Numbered from the stretch's first letter, positions 22,726 through 34,356 are shown. The stretch: DNA of 64,000 nt from Macrophomina tecta (GCA_024180945.1 JAKSGN010000002.1:1488001-1552000), one strand, 5' to 3'. Notes: generated from the sequence alone by a model not told the origin. Numbers and translations are program-made.

Positions 22726-25498
22726 GGCGCGCTGGTGCTTTCTTCCTTGAGGCTACTGCAGGTGTCCAGGTGTTGCGAATGCTTAATGTGTGGTGAGGTT
22801 TCCAGCGTTCAGGTTTCAGACAGTGGGTCACGGAGCCCGTAAAGTGTGTTTGGCTGCGTCTTGCGTTTGCGAAACGGCATAAAGTAAATGAAAACCTGAC
22901 GAAGTGCGCTGAAAGGTGAAACTTAAGAAAAGAGTCGCCACCCGGAGGGTATGGTAAAGTATGGTTACCGGAAGCCTGGGCAAACGGAAACGGATATGTC
23001 AACCCGGTACTCGTTGTGCTTCGCGGAGACGGGAGATGCAGCCGGAGATCTGAGGCAGTAAAAATAACAGACTGCGCGCAGTTGAGAGGAAATGCGCGCA
23101 TGCGATCTGGGCCCTTCTGTCACCCCGCTTGCCTCCTTTCACAAGAAGGAAAAAAAAGGGGGAGGGGACAATGTACTGCGACAGAGCAGTGCAACCCTCT
23201 GATCTGAATCACGCGTGTCTACTCCTTTCGCTCTGCGCACTCTGCGTACGCGATTACACAGAGCCACGCGCGCATATGCAGACAGAACGCTCCTTTTTGA
23301 CCAACTTGCAGATGCTCTCGCCAATTGTTTTGTGTTTTCTTTGCTGGTTCCTACAATTCAAAACGCGGGGCCGTTTCCCGGCTTACCTCTGCCGCAGGAA
23401 CTAGGGAGAGGAGATGCTTCCGAGGATCGAATGTTTTCGAAAGGGACAAAAAAAAATACCACAAGGCTATCGTTATTGTTGCATCGGAAACGGTTTCACG
23501 ACACAGCTCTCACCGTCTTGCAAGGGGTTTCCGGCTGCGTGGTTGGGCAAGGCAGGTAGGGGAGGGGCGGGGGAATGTAGCGGTCAACCTTAAGGTGCAA
23601 GAGGTAGGATTAGGTTCTGGTGCAACAACAGGGGACAAAATGGACGAACCAGTGTAGCAGGGTTCTTCCCGTCTCTTGGGCCTCCTCTCGGTCGGGGCTG
23701 AACAAAAAAAAAATTGCAAGGAAGACGGGCTGGCGAGAATGTCGAAGCTAAAGAAACAGAAAATTATGGGCGAGTCAGGCTTCGATGAGACCAAAGAAGC
23801 TTCAAGCGGGAGAGGTGGATGGCGTGCTAGCGAGATTCTCTATAGCTTTGGTTTGTTACGATCGGATGGGGATCGGGGGCGAACCAGATTATATTGCAAA
23901 GGAAGGAAGATTGATAGACGGTTGGACTACGTAATGCGTCGCCATTGCTGTAAATCGCTCACGCTGCCTAACCAAGGCCCAACCAGGTTTTCCTTGGTAA
24001 AAGCAGGTACTAGATGCGTCCTCTAACTCATTTGAACCACAGCTGCGCGTAGACGTCGAAGGCAGAGCGACGCCGAAGCTAGACCAGCAACGCGCTCGGC
24101 CGCCAAGTGACATACGATACGGCCACCGTAAGCATTGCTTCCAGTTGCCGCACTTCCCGACGCCACCTACCTGAAGCGCTTTGTTCTGCGCTAAGCTCCA
24201 AGAAGTGCTGCACAGAAACGGCGACGTGGAGATCGGGCGACACAGCAGGGCAGAGGGGAAGTGGTGGCTGGACATGAGCCATTAAAGTGGAGCATGTGGT
24301 GTCGCAAACATCGCCCCACGAAAGAAGGAGATATACGAATGGAGCTCAACCGATGGCGGCCGGCACGTTGCGGCTACTCCGTGGCTTATCGACCAAGAAT
24401 CGTCGCAGGCGTCGATGACGGCGAAGAGAGTGATCGAGGGTCTGGCGGCGTCGATCCATGGGCGATCATAAGGGTCTTGTGTTCGACGTTATGCCTGTGC
24501 GCAAGCCTTTTCCGTAGCGGCGTCGGCTGCGGGGCGAGTCGCGCCTGGGCTTGCCTGTTTGGAGTGGGGGGTGTTTGCTAGGTCGCGTTGTGGAAAAGAG
24601 ATGTTAAGCGAAAGTTGAAAGATGTATTTGAGGTAGCCGCCTGGACCCTCCGATAATACATATAGGGCTCATTCCCGGACTGGCTCCTCTGTTTCTCTGC
24701 AATTGAGGAGGGACGAGGGGCGTGCTGTTGGGTCTCGCTGGCATCCGGCACAGCCCACGGAGCCAGATCGTCGATGATGGCAATGCTATTACTGGGTTCT
24801 ACAGCGGAGACAGACCACGAGGGGCTGACGCACAGAGAGCGGAGCCTGTGGGATCGCCACGTTTCGCGCATGTACGCGGCGAGAATCCGCTTCGCCTTCA
24901 ATTGTTCCTCCACTTCTGCCTATCATGAGAACCTCAGAGGCATGGCGCCAAGAATCCTCGTTGCGGTGCTACTCACTACGTCCCGAGTGCTGCATGAGCG
25001 TGCAGCTGGCACTCAAAATGAGAAACGCCTAATCTCTTGTTCGTACAACTGCTAGCTACAAGTAAATACATCCTGCAAAGGAGCGGTCCGAAGCCTCCAA
25101 TCTCACCATCATGGCACCACGGCGAACCCAGGTCATGGTTGGAGCAAACGGCTGGTCATTTGAGTGCCTCTCGTGCAGTGGCTGTCGGCGGCCTATCTAG
25201 CGGCGTGTCTTTGCGGAAGGGGCTCGGGTAGCCGGAGACACTCCGAAAAGGATTCGGGCGCCCGCGAGTTGGGCTCAACGCTTTGGAACCAGTCCCAGAG
25301 CGCTTCGACGTCCGATCACCCACACTAGAATCGCCGCCGGGGCTAAACTCCGAGAGACTGCAGGGTCGGGTCAACCTTGCCGAATGCACCTCCATGATTC
25401 AAGCCTGATTCCCGTATCTCCACTTTACTATTCTTCTTCTCACACCGCCTCGAGCATAGCTCTCCCAACGCTACCGCCGTATGGTATTGGCGACCGGA
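22726..25498. other. Long spacer, possibly holding one small gene
   Basis: 2.8 kb between the tetraspanin start and the SDHAF4 stop. Most of it shows only short frames and A- or T-runs. On the minus strand, 25136 down to 24578 can be joined into a 138-residue frame with two introns (see the findings). I did not call it as a gene because it has no recognised family and one weak donor. Confidence 0.45.
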
Positions 25499-25954
25499 TC
25501 AGAAGTCTGTCACTCGTCCGTTGAAACTCCAGTCGCCAGCAGAGCCCCACCGGAGAGGCTCGTTCTTTGGGCCTCCAACCTCGCCGGTCTTGGGGTTGAT
25601 ATCACCCTCAAACTCAGGCTGTGCGCCTCTTCTGATATCGGGGTGGAGTTCCTCGCCTTCCCCATCGGCAGAAACCTTGTATAATTTCTCCTCGGCAGCT
25701 GAGTCGGGTGACTGATTGATTTGCAGGCGTGAGGACGGCGTTGCAGGCGAGGCAGATTGTGGCGATTGATTGATGGCAGGAGCCTCGCGCGGAGTGCTGA
25801 ACGCCCCTGTTGATCGGCGTTGAAGCTCCTCGAAGACTTTCTGCTCTTCCTCTGGTAGGCGAGGAGGCGCCGGTGAGACGCGGAAACTGGAGGCGCAGCG
25901 GACACTGGGCGCGAGACGATGCGGAAAGAGCTGGGGCCTGAGTATGGCGCGCAT
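25499..25954 (-). CDS. Succinate dehydrogenase assembly factor 4 (SDHAF4/Sdh8)
   Basis: 151-residue mitochondrial protein in one exon. SDHAF4 binds the flavinylated Sdh1 subunit and protects it until complex II is assembled. The start of the protein is basic and free of acids (RAILRPQLFPHRLAPSVRCA), a mitochondrial presequence. The diagnostic C-terminal block is present: PKTGEVGGPKNEPLRWG, then GDWSFNGRVTDF, equivalent to the GEIGGPKGPEPTRYGDWE...DF ending of the family. The middle (residues ~40-110) is Ser/Pro/Gln-rich and repeats the segment INQSP twice, a low-complexity spacer common in fungal members. Length is near the usual 100-150. The start ATG opens the presequence. Confidence 0.88.
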   Translation of the reverse strand: MRAILRPQLFPHRLAPSVRCASSFRVSPAPPRLPEEEQKVFEELQRRSTGAFSTPREAPAINQSPQSASPATPSSRLQINQSPDSAAEEKLYKVSADGEGEELHPDIRRGAQPEFEGDINPKTGEVGGPKNEPLRWGSAGDWSFNGRVTDF

Positions 25955-28900
25955 GGTGATATTGTGGTCAGCGTCAGGTCAGCGAAGACTGGAATCAAGA
26001 ACTCGAGGAGGTCCTTTGCAGAGGGCAAAACTTATAACGATGTAGTTGCCAAAGGCTTGAAGCTGCGAGATCGGTGGCGGCGGCATCGAGTCGAGCAGCG
26101 ACGATCCGATCCCGACATGAGCCGAGCACGTGTCGGGGCAAATCGGAGAATCTGTTTCTCCAACCTCACCTCAACCATTCCTTGATATGCCCACCTCTTT
26201 TCGTAGCCCATATTTTTCCTAGGCAACTTTGTTCGCTGGCCGTAGAAGCATCTTTGAGAAGCGTTCCGGGATTAAGGCTTACTGCTATAGTGTTTCAGAC
26301 CACCAGGCATGACTAATTCTCGTCTTTGACGGTCGAAGAAGGCTAAACGCGTCATTGCAGATTTGCCTTTCATAACACTCGATCTGTTGAGTATCTTGTA
26401 CTCTCTGCTTGCGAAGCTTAAATTTGTTTTCTGCCAGACTCGTCGCCCCATATACTGGGCGGGCTCGTGCAGGATCAAATATCGTTTGTGTTCTGCCCAA
26501 GGCCTCGTTTACAGGTTTTTTTTTTTTTTTTTTTCTAAAGAATCATGGACGAGGCCAAAGCGAGACAAATCTCGAGATGTTTTTGATAGTCACGTTGATC
26601 CCCCTCACCAGTCCCCTTTCATCTCGCTCCCTGACACACTTCCTGCATTCAGTTCTCGCTCTGGGCGTCATCTCGCCAAACTGATATGCAGGCCAGTGCA
26701 CCTTCCGACCCTCGATCTGAAAAGCTCCTCATCACCAGACGAATTTATGGTCCCAGGAGGGGCTGGCTGGACCGCAAGAATGACCCACTTCAAGTCAATC
26801 AGGGTGGCCGATCTGCGAACATCTTGTCGATATCAATTTCGTCTCGGTGGCTTCTGTCACTTCCTTTCTTGCCAATGAGCATGCATGCCCTTGGCAGCGC
26901 CTTTCGCTGATTCGATGACCGTATCCATGCTACCGGCGTTGGATGCGAGGCTGCGCAACCCCATGGAGACATGGATAAGGTGCAGCAATCACCTAAATGC
27001 GACTCCCACGGCTAATGATAACATTCAGCCTATTGGCAGCAGTTACTTGAGAAATGTAATCAGATATGTGCCTCAAGATAGCAAGACTTGCGGATTTGCA
27101 TTGTGCTTCATCCCCTTCCAAGCTTTGGGCTCTTGCGATTCGCGGGCACCGTCACATCCTAGGGGTCTTTCCACACGGCTCGTTGAGGTTTTGCCATGTC
27201 CAATTTTCACCTCACAATTTCGCAAAGACTGTAAGGCCGCTTCGTGGGGAGATTAACCGTAGTACCGGAATCCTAGATTCTGAATATCACTCTGTGCAAC
27301 CCCGCTGTGATGCAGACCCCTGGTGGGGACTGCTAGAAAAAGAAATTGCAGTGCCGCAATCAGCGGCTCACAAGCTATGGCAGCCCCCCGCACAAAGATG
27401 CAGGTGAGATACGGATTACGAACTCGGCGCCGCTGTCCGTTGCCGGCAGCGGTGGGATGTGGTGGGGGAAAAAATGGTGTGCAATGATGAGATGCGGCGG
27501 ATTCTCGTAAATGGAAGCTGAACACGCAGAATTTTCCGCAGAGAAGGATCACTGATTGATGGAGTACATGAGCAATATCACACCACGGCCAAGTGAGATC
27601 GGGTTGGGCAACTGGCGAGGAGGCCCGTCAGATTCGATTGGTGGTGCTCTTGCAGTGGCCTCAGGGCTAAGCGAGTGTCCCGTCAACCTGCATTTCCAGC
27701 ACGTCACGCCGGCATTCTCGAGCGATCGCAGCACAGCACAGGCTGAGTCGGGTTCGGGGATTTCAGTAACGAGGCCGCGCATGCACCGGGTCATCGAACT
27801 GCGGTGCCACGAAGAATTATTGAGTCGCGGCGCAAGAGAGTCAGCAGCGTTGATCCACATCAAAGCGAGCGCCATGAGCTTGGGAAGAGGCAGTCGGCTC
27901 GCAAATCGGACGATGGAGCGGCGGTCAGACAGCGCGGCCGGGTCGCATCGAACCGCTGCTTTGGCGACGGGGACAGCCCGAAGTTGCACAGATGACTGGT
28001 GGACAGGCCCTGGCTGGCGCGGGCTCGTGGGTTTTCGGAGGGCTGCGTTAGTGGGTCGGATGGAGCCGCCTCGCCTGGCCGTGCAGTGGGTTGCGGAGGC
28101 GCTGAAAGCAGGGCCACGGCCGTCGAGCGCAGCAACGATCACCGGCAGCCAGCGTTGCCCGTCAGGGGGTTCCTCCGCTGCTGCGACCGGAGCCGCCGCC
28201 AGCCACCGCGAGACGAGGCACTCCCCGGCGACGGCGGGCGGGCGGGCGGCGTGGGAGGCCGGGCGGGCTGGCCGAGGTGGTTTGGGGCGAGCGTGGTGGT
28301 GGTGGGCAGTTGTCTCTGTATCGTGCGACGGCATTGGCGCACACACTCTGCGCGAGACAGGCTGAAAGCACTGACCCCGGTCGCCGCTACGTCACCGGGC
28401 TGGGCGGGCTGCGGACTGACGACACCGCGCCGGGGGCAGCGCGCGCGGTGGTATATCTTCTGACAGGCGCCTTGGGCCTTGGGGGGTTCTAGACTGAGCG
28501 TCCCCCTTCGGGCTGCGAGAGAGGGCGTGCGGAGGGAGATGGGAGCGCACAAGCGTGCCCGCCCGCGACGTTCAGGCCTGTCACCCGTACGTCATTTATT
28601 ACCAGTAGGGAGCCCTCGGGACTCGGGATGAGCTCACCTGGCGTGCATGGGCCCCCGACCTGGGACCGCCTGCGCATACCCCGACGACGCAGTGCGCGCG
28701 CGCCCCAGCACCGAGTCTGTTCAGCAGCGGCAGTGACAGCGGCCTGGGGCTCGACCGCGCCGAGGTGGCAGCGTCGAAGCTGTGCATGTCCATCGTCGCG
28801 CGCGGTGCGCAAGGCCGCGCTGCCGCTGCCGCTGCCGCTGCATCCCTAATCGGGGCCCCCGGCCTGCCCTAGAGCACTGACTCGGCGTGCTTATCCCAGC

Positions 28901-29276
28901 CAAGTAGCACGCCAAACCCCACTCCCCTCCCCCTCCAAAGGCTCAAAAAATCCTAACTCATCCTCCTGTCGCCTCGTCGGCCCGTTGCGCGGACTTAACC
29001 TGCCCTGCCCTCGAGCCCCCAAGCTCTGTCTTGCCTCCCGCACCAGAACCCCTCCATCACAACCACCCCCCAGAGCCCTGTGCGCCACCAGGTTTCGCTC
29101 CCAGTCCAGACCCAAGCGACCCATACGCCCTGTGGAGGCCCCGATCATCGCCGCCGCTGCCGCCCCGCCGGCACCACTCCGCCGTTCTCATCCAACACGC
29201 GCCACGCGAGCCGCTGCGCACAAAGGACCTTGACTGCACCTAACCACCCGCATTCCTACCGCATTCCTCAGCAAAC
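25955..29276. other. Long divergent spacer with GC-rich half
   Basis: 3.3 kb between SDHAF4 (minus) and YPD1 (plus). The part 25955-27500 is of average GC with a T19 run at 26516-26534. The part 27600-29250 is strongly GC-rich, giving long chance frames on both strands (including two that overlap antisense at 27549-28365). None shows a domain or a believable start. The last few hundred bases are the YPD1 promoter and leader. Confidence 0.45.
26516..26534 (+). repeat. T19 homopolymer
   Basis: Nineteen T residues in the spacer between SDHAF4 and YPD1. No gene context. Confidence 0.85.
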
Positions 29277-29967
29277 ATGGCTGGCGCGACCGACCACCCG
29301 GAGGACAGGGTGCGCTCCGCCTTTCCGTCTCCTCACGCGCCCGACACCACCGCTAACCGCCATGAAATTGCAGAGCGAGGAGGGCTCCACCGGCCTGCCG
29401 GACGCCGGCGACGCCATCGACACGGCCACCTTTGAGCAAATCCTCGAGATGGACGACGATGAGGACGAGCGCGAGTTCAGCAAGAGCATTGTCTTCGACT
29501 TTTTCCAGCAGGCGGAGAGCACCTTCGAGAAGATGGACGCGAACCTGTACGCCCCGCCACCCCCAGCATCCAGCCCCTCATTCCGCCTGCGACCCCCATA
29601 CTGACGACCCCGCAGGAAGAAGAAAGACCTCGCCCAGCTGTCGCAGCTCGGACACTTTCTCAAGGGCTCGTCGGCCACGCTCGGACTGACCAAGGTGAAG
29701 GACAGCTGCGAGAAGATACAGCACTTTGGTGCAAACAAGGATGAGACGGGCACACACGACGAGCCGGACGATGATGTCTGCCTCGAACGTCTGAAGAAGA
29801 CGATTGCACAGGCCAAGCAGGAGTTCAAGGACGTGGAGAAGGTGCTGCGGAAATTCTACCACGACGAAAGCGCGCCCGCGCCCGCGCCCGCGCCCGCGGC
29901 CACCGCCACGACGCCGGCGGCCACTTCGACTACTGCGACCACCACTTCGACCACGTCGTCGTCGTAG
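29277..29967 (+). CDS. ypdA: Histidine phosphotransfer protein Ypd1
   Basis: Carries phosphate from hybrid histidine kinases to the response regulators Ssk1 and Skn7 in the osmotic and oxidative stress relay; cytosol and nucleus. Exons 29277-29309, 29374-29546 and 29616-29967 give 185 residues. The HPt four-helix core is clear: IDTATFEQILEMDDDEDE, SKSIVFDFFQQAESTFEKM, then the phosphorylated His in SQLGHFLKGSSATLGL and the following KVKDSCEKIQHFG. The final helix (CLERLKKTIAQAKQEFKDV) matches the Ypd1 type. The phosphosite begins two codons into exon 3, so correct splicing is required. The C-terminus adds an Ala-Pro repeat from a GCGCCC run and a Thr/Ser-rich tail, not part of the fold. The first exon encodes only 11 residues. 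Confidence 0.93.
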
Positions 29968-30939
29968 AGAAGGGATCAAAAATTTTGCGAGACGCAGATA
30001 GAGCAGCGGTTCGGGAACCGCCATGCCAAGCTCCTGGCCGAGCACAAGTTTGCTACGTCATCTAGAGCTCGCCGTCTCGCGAGGGGATATTGGAAAACGG
30101 CTGCGCCTCTGGATCATGACCTGATTGGGTTCGAACAGAAGGAACCAAAAAGACGCAAGCGCCACGGCGCGGCAAATGTAGCATTGGCGGCATTGAATTA
30201 CCTTTAGTATTAAATGATGGGTTGATTACGGCATGTCCGTATTGTGCTTTGTGTTGAGCAGCTGCTAGCGGTGGAGGGGAAGAGGGGTATGCAGCGGCAT
30301 CCTTGTCCCGCCATTGGGCCGCCTGAGATCGTCGAGCTGCTTGCTCTTCTTCACCCCGCTGCCTCGGCGGCACCGCCGGTTCGTGAGCATGAAGACGCTA
30401 ACTCGTGCCTTGCCGCCGAGCCGCCGGGCTTCACGCTTGTGTCGCAAGATTAGTTCGGCTCGGTTAGTCGGGCGTGACCTCATACGTTGAACCCTGATCC
30501 GCACCTGCGCGCCTGCTAGCCTTCACTCTCGCCCAACACCATCGCGCTGCCCTCTCAATATCTGCCCCGGACATTCTCTTTTGGGACACCGTTCAATTAC
30601 TCGCCATTCTGAGTCACTTGCTGCTTCTGCATGATCGGCCTGCACTGCCACCCTGCGGGATTTGTATCCAACACCTGCATCAGACGCACGTACATTATAC
30701 GTCTGCCCGTCCATCATTTCTTATCATTCCTATTCCCTCAGATTCCTCCATCAAGAGGCACAATTCCACTTTCGATAGTCTCGCACCTGTCAACACCCAA
30801 CAAGCAACAGCCATACCGCACCTTCTCCAAGGACAAATTCGTCTCCATTGACGGCCACACAAGCTCACGAGTGCTATCGTCAATATCTCAAGTCACACCA
30901 AAAGGAAGGGCCCCTTCCAGCTATCTAAGATCCATTAAC
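29968..30939. other. Spacer between YPD1 and the AKAP7-like gene
   Basis: About 970 bp with the YPD1 3' UTR on the left. The right 300 bp stay open in frame with the next gene back to an ATG at 30631, so part may be coding if an upstream start is used. No other gene seen. Confidence 0.45.
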
Positions 30940-32208
30940 ATGCCTCGACATGGATTCGGGAAGAAGAAGGGCGGCTACAAGGGCCCGGTCCCCGGGCCTG
31001 AGGGAAATGGCGAGGCGAATGACCACCAACAGACCTCGGCATCGCAGAAGCCGGCGAAGAAGCCGCCGCTGACGCATTTCCTCTGTGTTCCGCTCGTGAC
31101 AGCTGAGTCAAGGCCGCCGCTGCAGGAGTCCCTGGGCAGGTTCAAGGACGATGTCATGAAGCCGCGAAGGGTCGATGCTGGCGTCACGTACAGAGATGAG
31201 CAAGAGCATGGGCCGGACGGAGATTTAGGAGATGGAGTCGGTGTCGCCGCGGCGGCGGACGGCGAGCAGCAGGCGCGTGAGATTCCTGGCATCCCGGAAA
31301 AGGGGATTCGGCCTGTTGGTACACTGCATCTTACGCTTGGAGTCATGAGCCTCATGAGTCAGGAGAGGCTTCAGGAGGCTGTGTCGCTGCTGCAGAGTCT
31401 TGACCTGGCGGAAATGTTGATAGGTGAAAAGTCCTCGGATCCACGACCCACCACCATTGAGTGTACCACAGAAGCTTCCTCTCAGGGAGAATCAGGAGAC
31501 GGTCCTCGATCAAAACAGGCGCGAAGCCAACGTCCACCGTCTGAAACGGCAGCACAGGCCGGAGAAACTTTTGCGCAGGATGCGACTGTAGCGAATTCAG
31601 CCATCACATCATCTGGTTCCACATCCGTGGTTTCCGACCCTCTAGTCATCAGCTTAAAGTCCCTCGTATCCATGCACCCACCGCGCAAGACTTCAATACT
31701 CTACGCCCGTCCAGAAGATCCAACGAACCGCCTCCATCCGTTTTGTGATGCACTGAGAGCCTTGTTCACAAAGAAGGGGCTAATGGTGGAAGATACGCGA
31801 CCGCTGAAGCTCCATGCTACAGTGGTAAATACAATATATGCGAAAGCGGAAGGCCGCCATGGGAAGGCTCATCGAAACGGCCGTGGTTTTGGAAGGCAAG
31901 GCAGGCAGTCGATTGCTGGATGCTCGACAACGGCCGCTGGAGAAACGACAACGGTTGAAACTTTCCCTGGAGAAGCCCCTGGAGCGCCGCCAGATACATC
32001 ATCCGGCCATGGGCCGAACGCTCGTGCCCCGATCCGGATCGATGCGACTGACTTGCTCCCACGCTATGCGGATTTCCTCTGGGCGGATGGCATCCGTGTG
32101 GGGAAGATTGCTATATGCAAGATGGGTGCGAAGAAGATTGTCGGTGAGAAGGGTGATGTGGTCGACGAGGAGTATGAGGAGGTTGCGGCTGCGGAGATCA
32201 AGCTGTAG
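30940..32208 (+). CDS. AKAP7/ASCC1-type 2H phosphoesterase-like protein
   Basis: 422 residues from the chosen ATG (MPRHGFGKKKGGYKGP), in one exon. The body matches the AKAP7 nuclear-localisation / ASCC1 C-terminal domain, a member of the 2H phosphoesterase fold. The two signature histidine motifs are visible: GTLHLTLGV (near residue 129) and LKLHATVVNT (near 290). In this fold they form an RNA-end or cyclic-phosphate-handling site. Inserts between them are Ser/Thr/Gln-rich, unlike the shorter animal proteins. RPEDPTNRLHPFCDAL and the C-terminal RVGKIAICKMGAKK also fit the family. An upstream in-frame ATG at 30631 would add 103 Ser/Arg-rich residues. I prefer 30940 because the basic Gly/Lys start is typical, but the choice is open. 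Confidence 0.75.
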   Translation: MPRHGFGKKKGGYKGPVPGPEGNGEANDHQQTSASQKPAKKPPLTHFLCVPLVTAESRPPLQESLGRFKDDVMKPRRVDAGVTYRDEQEHGPDGDLGDGVGVAAAADGEQQAREIPGIPEKGIRPVGTLHLTLGVMSLMSQERLQEAVSLLQSLDLAEMLIGEKSSDPRPTTIECTTEASSQGESGDGPRSKQARSQRPPSETAAQAGETFAQDATVANSAITSSGSTSVVSDPLVISLKSLVSMHPPRKTSILYARPEDPTNRLHPFCDALRALFTKKGLMVEDTRPLKLHATVVNTIYAKAEGRHGKAHRNGRGFGRQGRQSIAGCSTTAAGETTTVETFPGEAPGAPPDTSSGHGPNARAPIRIDATDLLPRYADFLWADGIRVGKIAICKMGAKKIVGEKGDVVDEEYEEVAAAEIKL

Positions 32209-32640
32209 AGGCAATTATTGACCCCTACTTCTAACATCCGGTTCGCTGCGATTCCATCATACAGGACAGGTCATCTACTAATAGAGGCGATAACTTGGAA
32301 GGGATCTGGAAGAGTGGTATAGCTATTATTACGTGAAATACGTACTCCTATGGATGACGGATAGGAGCCGTACCGACGGCTGGCTGGCGAAGTCCCATCT
32401 CTCAACCCAGGTATGGTTCATGCAATTCCCCTCAGAACGCCAGATCAAGACATCGAATACATTTTATCTCAAGCTCCTCTTTCGTCGACAACAAAGGGGC
32501 ACATACTGGACAGAGCAACTCGGCAGATGTGCGATGTGGAACCTGAGACGAAAGTAATTGAAAGAGGCCCGTAATACAATATATTCTCGTCTCTTGAGAC
32601 ATTTAAAGTTTATATACAGCGTCATACAACATCTCAAAGC
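32209..32640. other. Convergent 3' spacer
   Basis: 432 bp between the AKAP7-like gene and the lactonase, both ending here. Moderately AT-rich. No gene seen. Confidence 0.5.
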
Positions 32641-34192
32641 TTACTCATCCCAGATCGTGCAGACGACTGCGCCGGACAGCGTGACGATACCAACGGGACC
32701 GCCCTCCTCGGCTGTCACGATCTTACCGGTTTCAAGGTCGCGCTCCCAGATGACAACGGTGTTGTTGTTCTGGTGGCCCACAGCGAGAAGATCACCGGCC
32801 TTGTTGAGGGCAAAGTGGCGCGGGGACCAGCCTCCTGACGGGGCGAGTTGGAGGAGCTCGAGCGTGCCGTCCTCCTTGATGGTGAAGGTGGACAGAGTGT
32901 CGGAGGGGCCGGAGCCAACCTTGGTCGAGTTCCGGAAGGAGATGTCGCGGTGGGAGACGATCAGGAACTTGTTGTCGGGCTACGGGGGAAAAAATTACCA
33001 GTCAGCCCAATGAATTCATCTCAAGCAACAAACGTCTCTCTTACCGAAAGCGCAATCTCAGAAAGCGGCGAAGTCAGCGCGGGCACCTCGTTCTCGACGC
33101 CCAGGCCAGGGATCTCAAACACCTTCTCCCACGTCAAGCCCTCATCGGTGTACGCGAGCTTGTACGAGTAGACGTACTGCGACAACTCGCCCACGACGAA
33201 GTAGTACAGGTCGTCCGACGTCTCGGGCTTCCAGAAGACGCCGTGGCGCGGACCCGAACCCGGGTCGGTGCGCAGCGGCGCGAGTTCGGTCAGGGGGGCC
33301 AGGTTTTCCTCGTCCCACGCGAAGACGCGCGTACGGTCGCCGCCCAGGTCATTCATGATCAGGTACTTGCCCTCCGGGTCGACCTGGGATTGGTGCATGT
33401 AGGAAAGGTCTTGACGTGCGAGGACGGGACCCGTGGCTTCGAGCACCGGGTTAATGATTTGGAGGGGCTCGTCGAGGGCGCCGTTGGCGCCGAGGCCGAT
33501 GACCGCGATGGCGCTCTTGTTGCTGTTTGCAGTTGTTAGCTGGGAATGAACTTGATGGGGGCTCTTTGCTGGCCCGGTCGTTTTGGGTGTTTCCGCCACT
33601 CGAAAAAGTTCTGCCACTGGCAGTCAAAGCATGCCATTGGACGCGATTATCCAAAGCCCGGTGGATATTTCAAGGCCAAATGGATGCCTCAACAACCAGT
33701 GGCATGGCTTATGTATTACTTCCGCAAGAGGCATGTGGAGCAGAGGAAGAATTATGGTGGAGAACTTATTCGGGAAAATTAAAGAAACAACAATCGAGTG
33801 TCTACTTACTAGGAAGCAGTCGCGATACCGCGCTTGCCAACATTGTTGGTGAAGATCTCGTGACTGACGCCAGAGAGGGGCGCGGTCACGGAATCGATGC
33901 TCGTGAGGACGCCATCATCTGCGACGGAGTAGGAGTTCATGGAGCCATTCACGGACGAGGATACTCCGCGGTCCAGGCAGTACAGGATACGACCTTCCGG
34001 ATCCAAGCTGATCCAGGAGGCGTTCGCGCCGCATTTGGTCTTGCTGGTGGCGACCAGGCTCGAGCTGTTGGTAGCGCCGCGGTTTAGGACGAGGGAGGTT
34101 ACATTGCCGTCAGAGGTGGCGGCGTAGAGGTTCACGGCCTGGGAGGTCGCGCAGAGAGCTGCGGAGAGGAAGATGCTGCTGAATTGACGCAT
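32641..34192 (-). CDS. Predicted secreted beta-propeller lactonase (muconate cyclase-like)
   Basis: 399 residues. Exons in transcript order: 34192-33810, 33522-33045 and 32979-32641, all in phase. The fold is the seven-bladed lactonase family that includes 3-carboxy-cis,cis-muconate cyclase and 6-phosphogluconolactonase: blade-type repeats such as ASWISLDPEGRILYCLDRG, SQVDPEGKYLIMNDLGGDR and GPRHGVFWKP are present, and the end has the WSPRHFALNKAGDLLAVGHQ blade. A signal peptide opens the protein (MRQFSSIFLSAALCATSQAV), so it is probably exported, unlike the cytosolic muconate enzymes. The substrate is therefore unclear. Intron 1 is 287 bp, long for this window. A 16-bp CGG palindrome lies 149 bp upstream of the start. 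Confidence 0.82.
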
Positions 34193-34340
34193 CGTGGGGA
34201 CTGTATTGTGGGAGTGGGGCCGTTGGCTGGGCAAGTAATGAGCGACTGCTATTTCAAAAGAATGTCAAATCCGTTGCCTAGCGGCTTATACACAGAATAA
34301 GGCTAGGAAGCTAGCTGTTCCTGAGAGGCCAAAAAAATCG

Positions 34341-34356
34341 TTTCCGCCGGCGGAAA
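34341..34356. promoter_or_regulatory. 16-bp CGG palindrome upstream of lactonase
   Basis: TTTCCGCCGGCGGAAA is perfectly self-complementary and holds CCG and CGG triplets on both arms. It sits 149 bp before the lactonase ATG. Such triplet pairs are typical Zn2Cys6 half-sites; a regulatory role is inferred. Confidence 0.4.

Noticed and set aside
27549..28365. Two long open frames, 265 and 269 codons, overlapping antisense
   Set aside because: Both lie in a strongly GC-rich stretch where stop codons are rare. They mirror each other, and neither contains a domain, signal peptide or believable start context.
30121..30150. GGGTTCGAAC resembling a tRNA B box
   Set aside because: No matching A box, acceptor stem or cloverleaf could be built around it.
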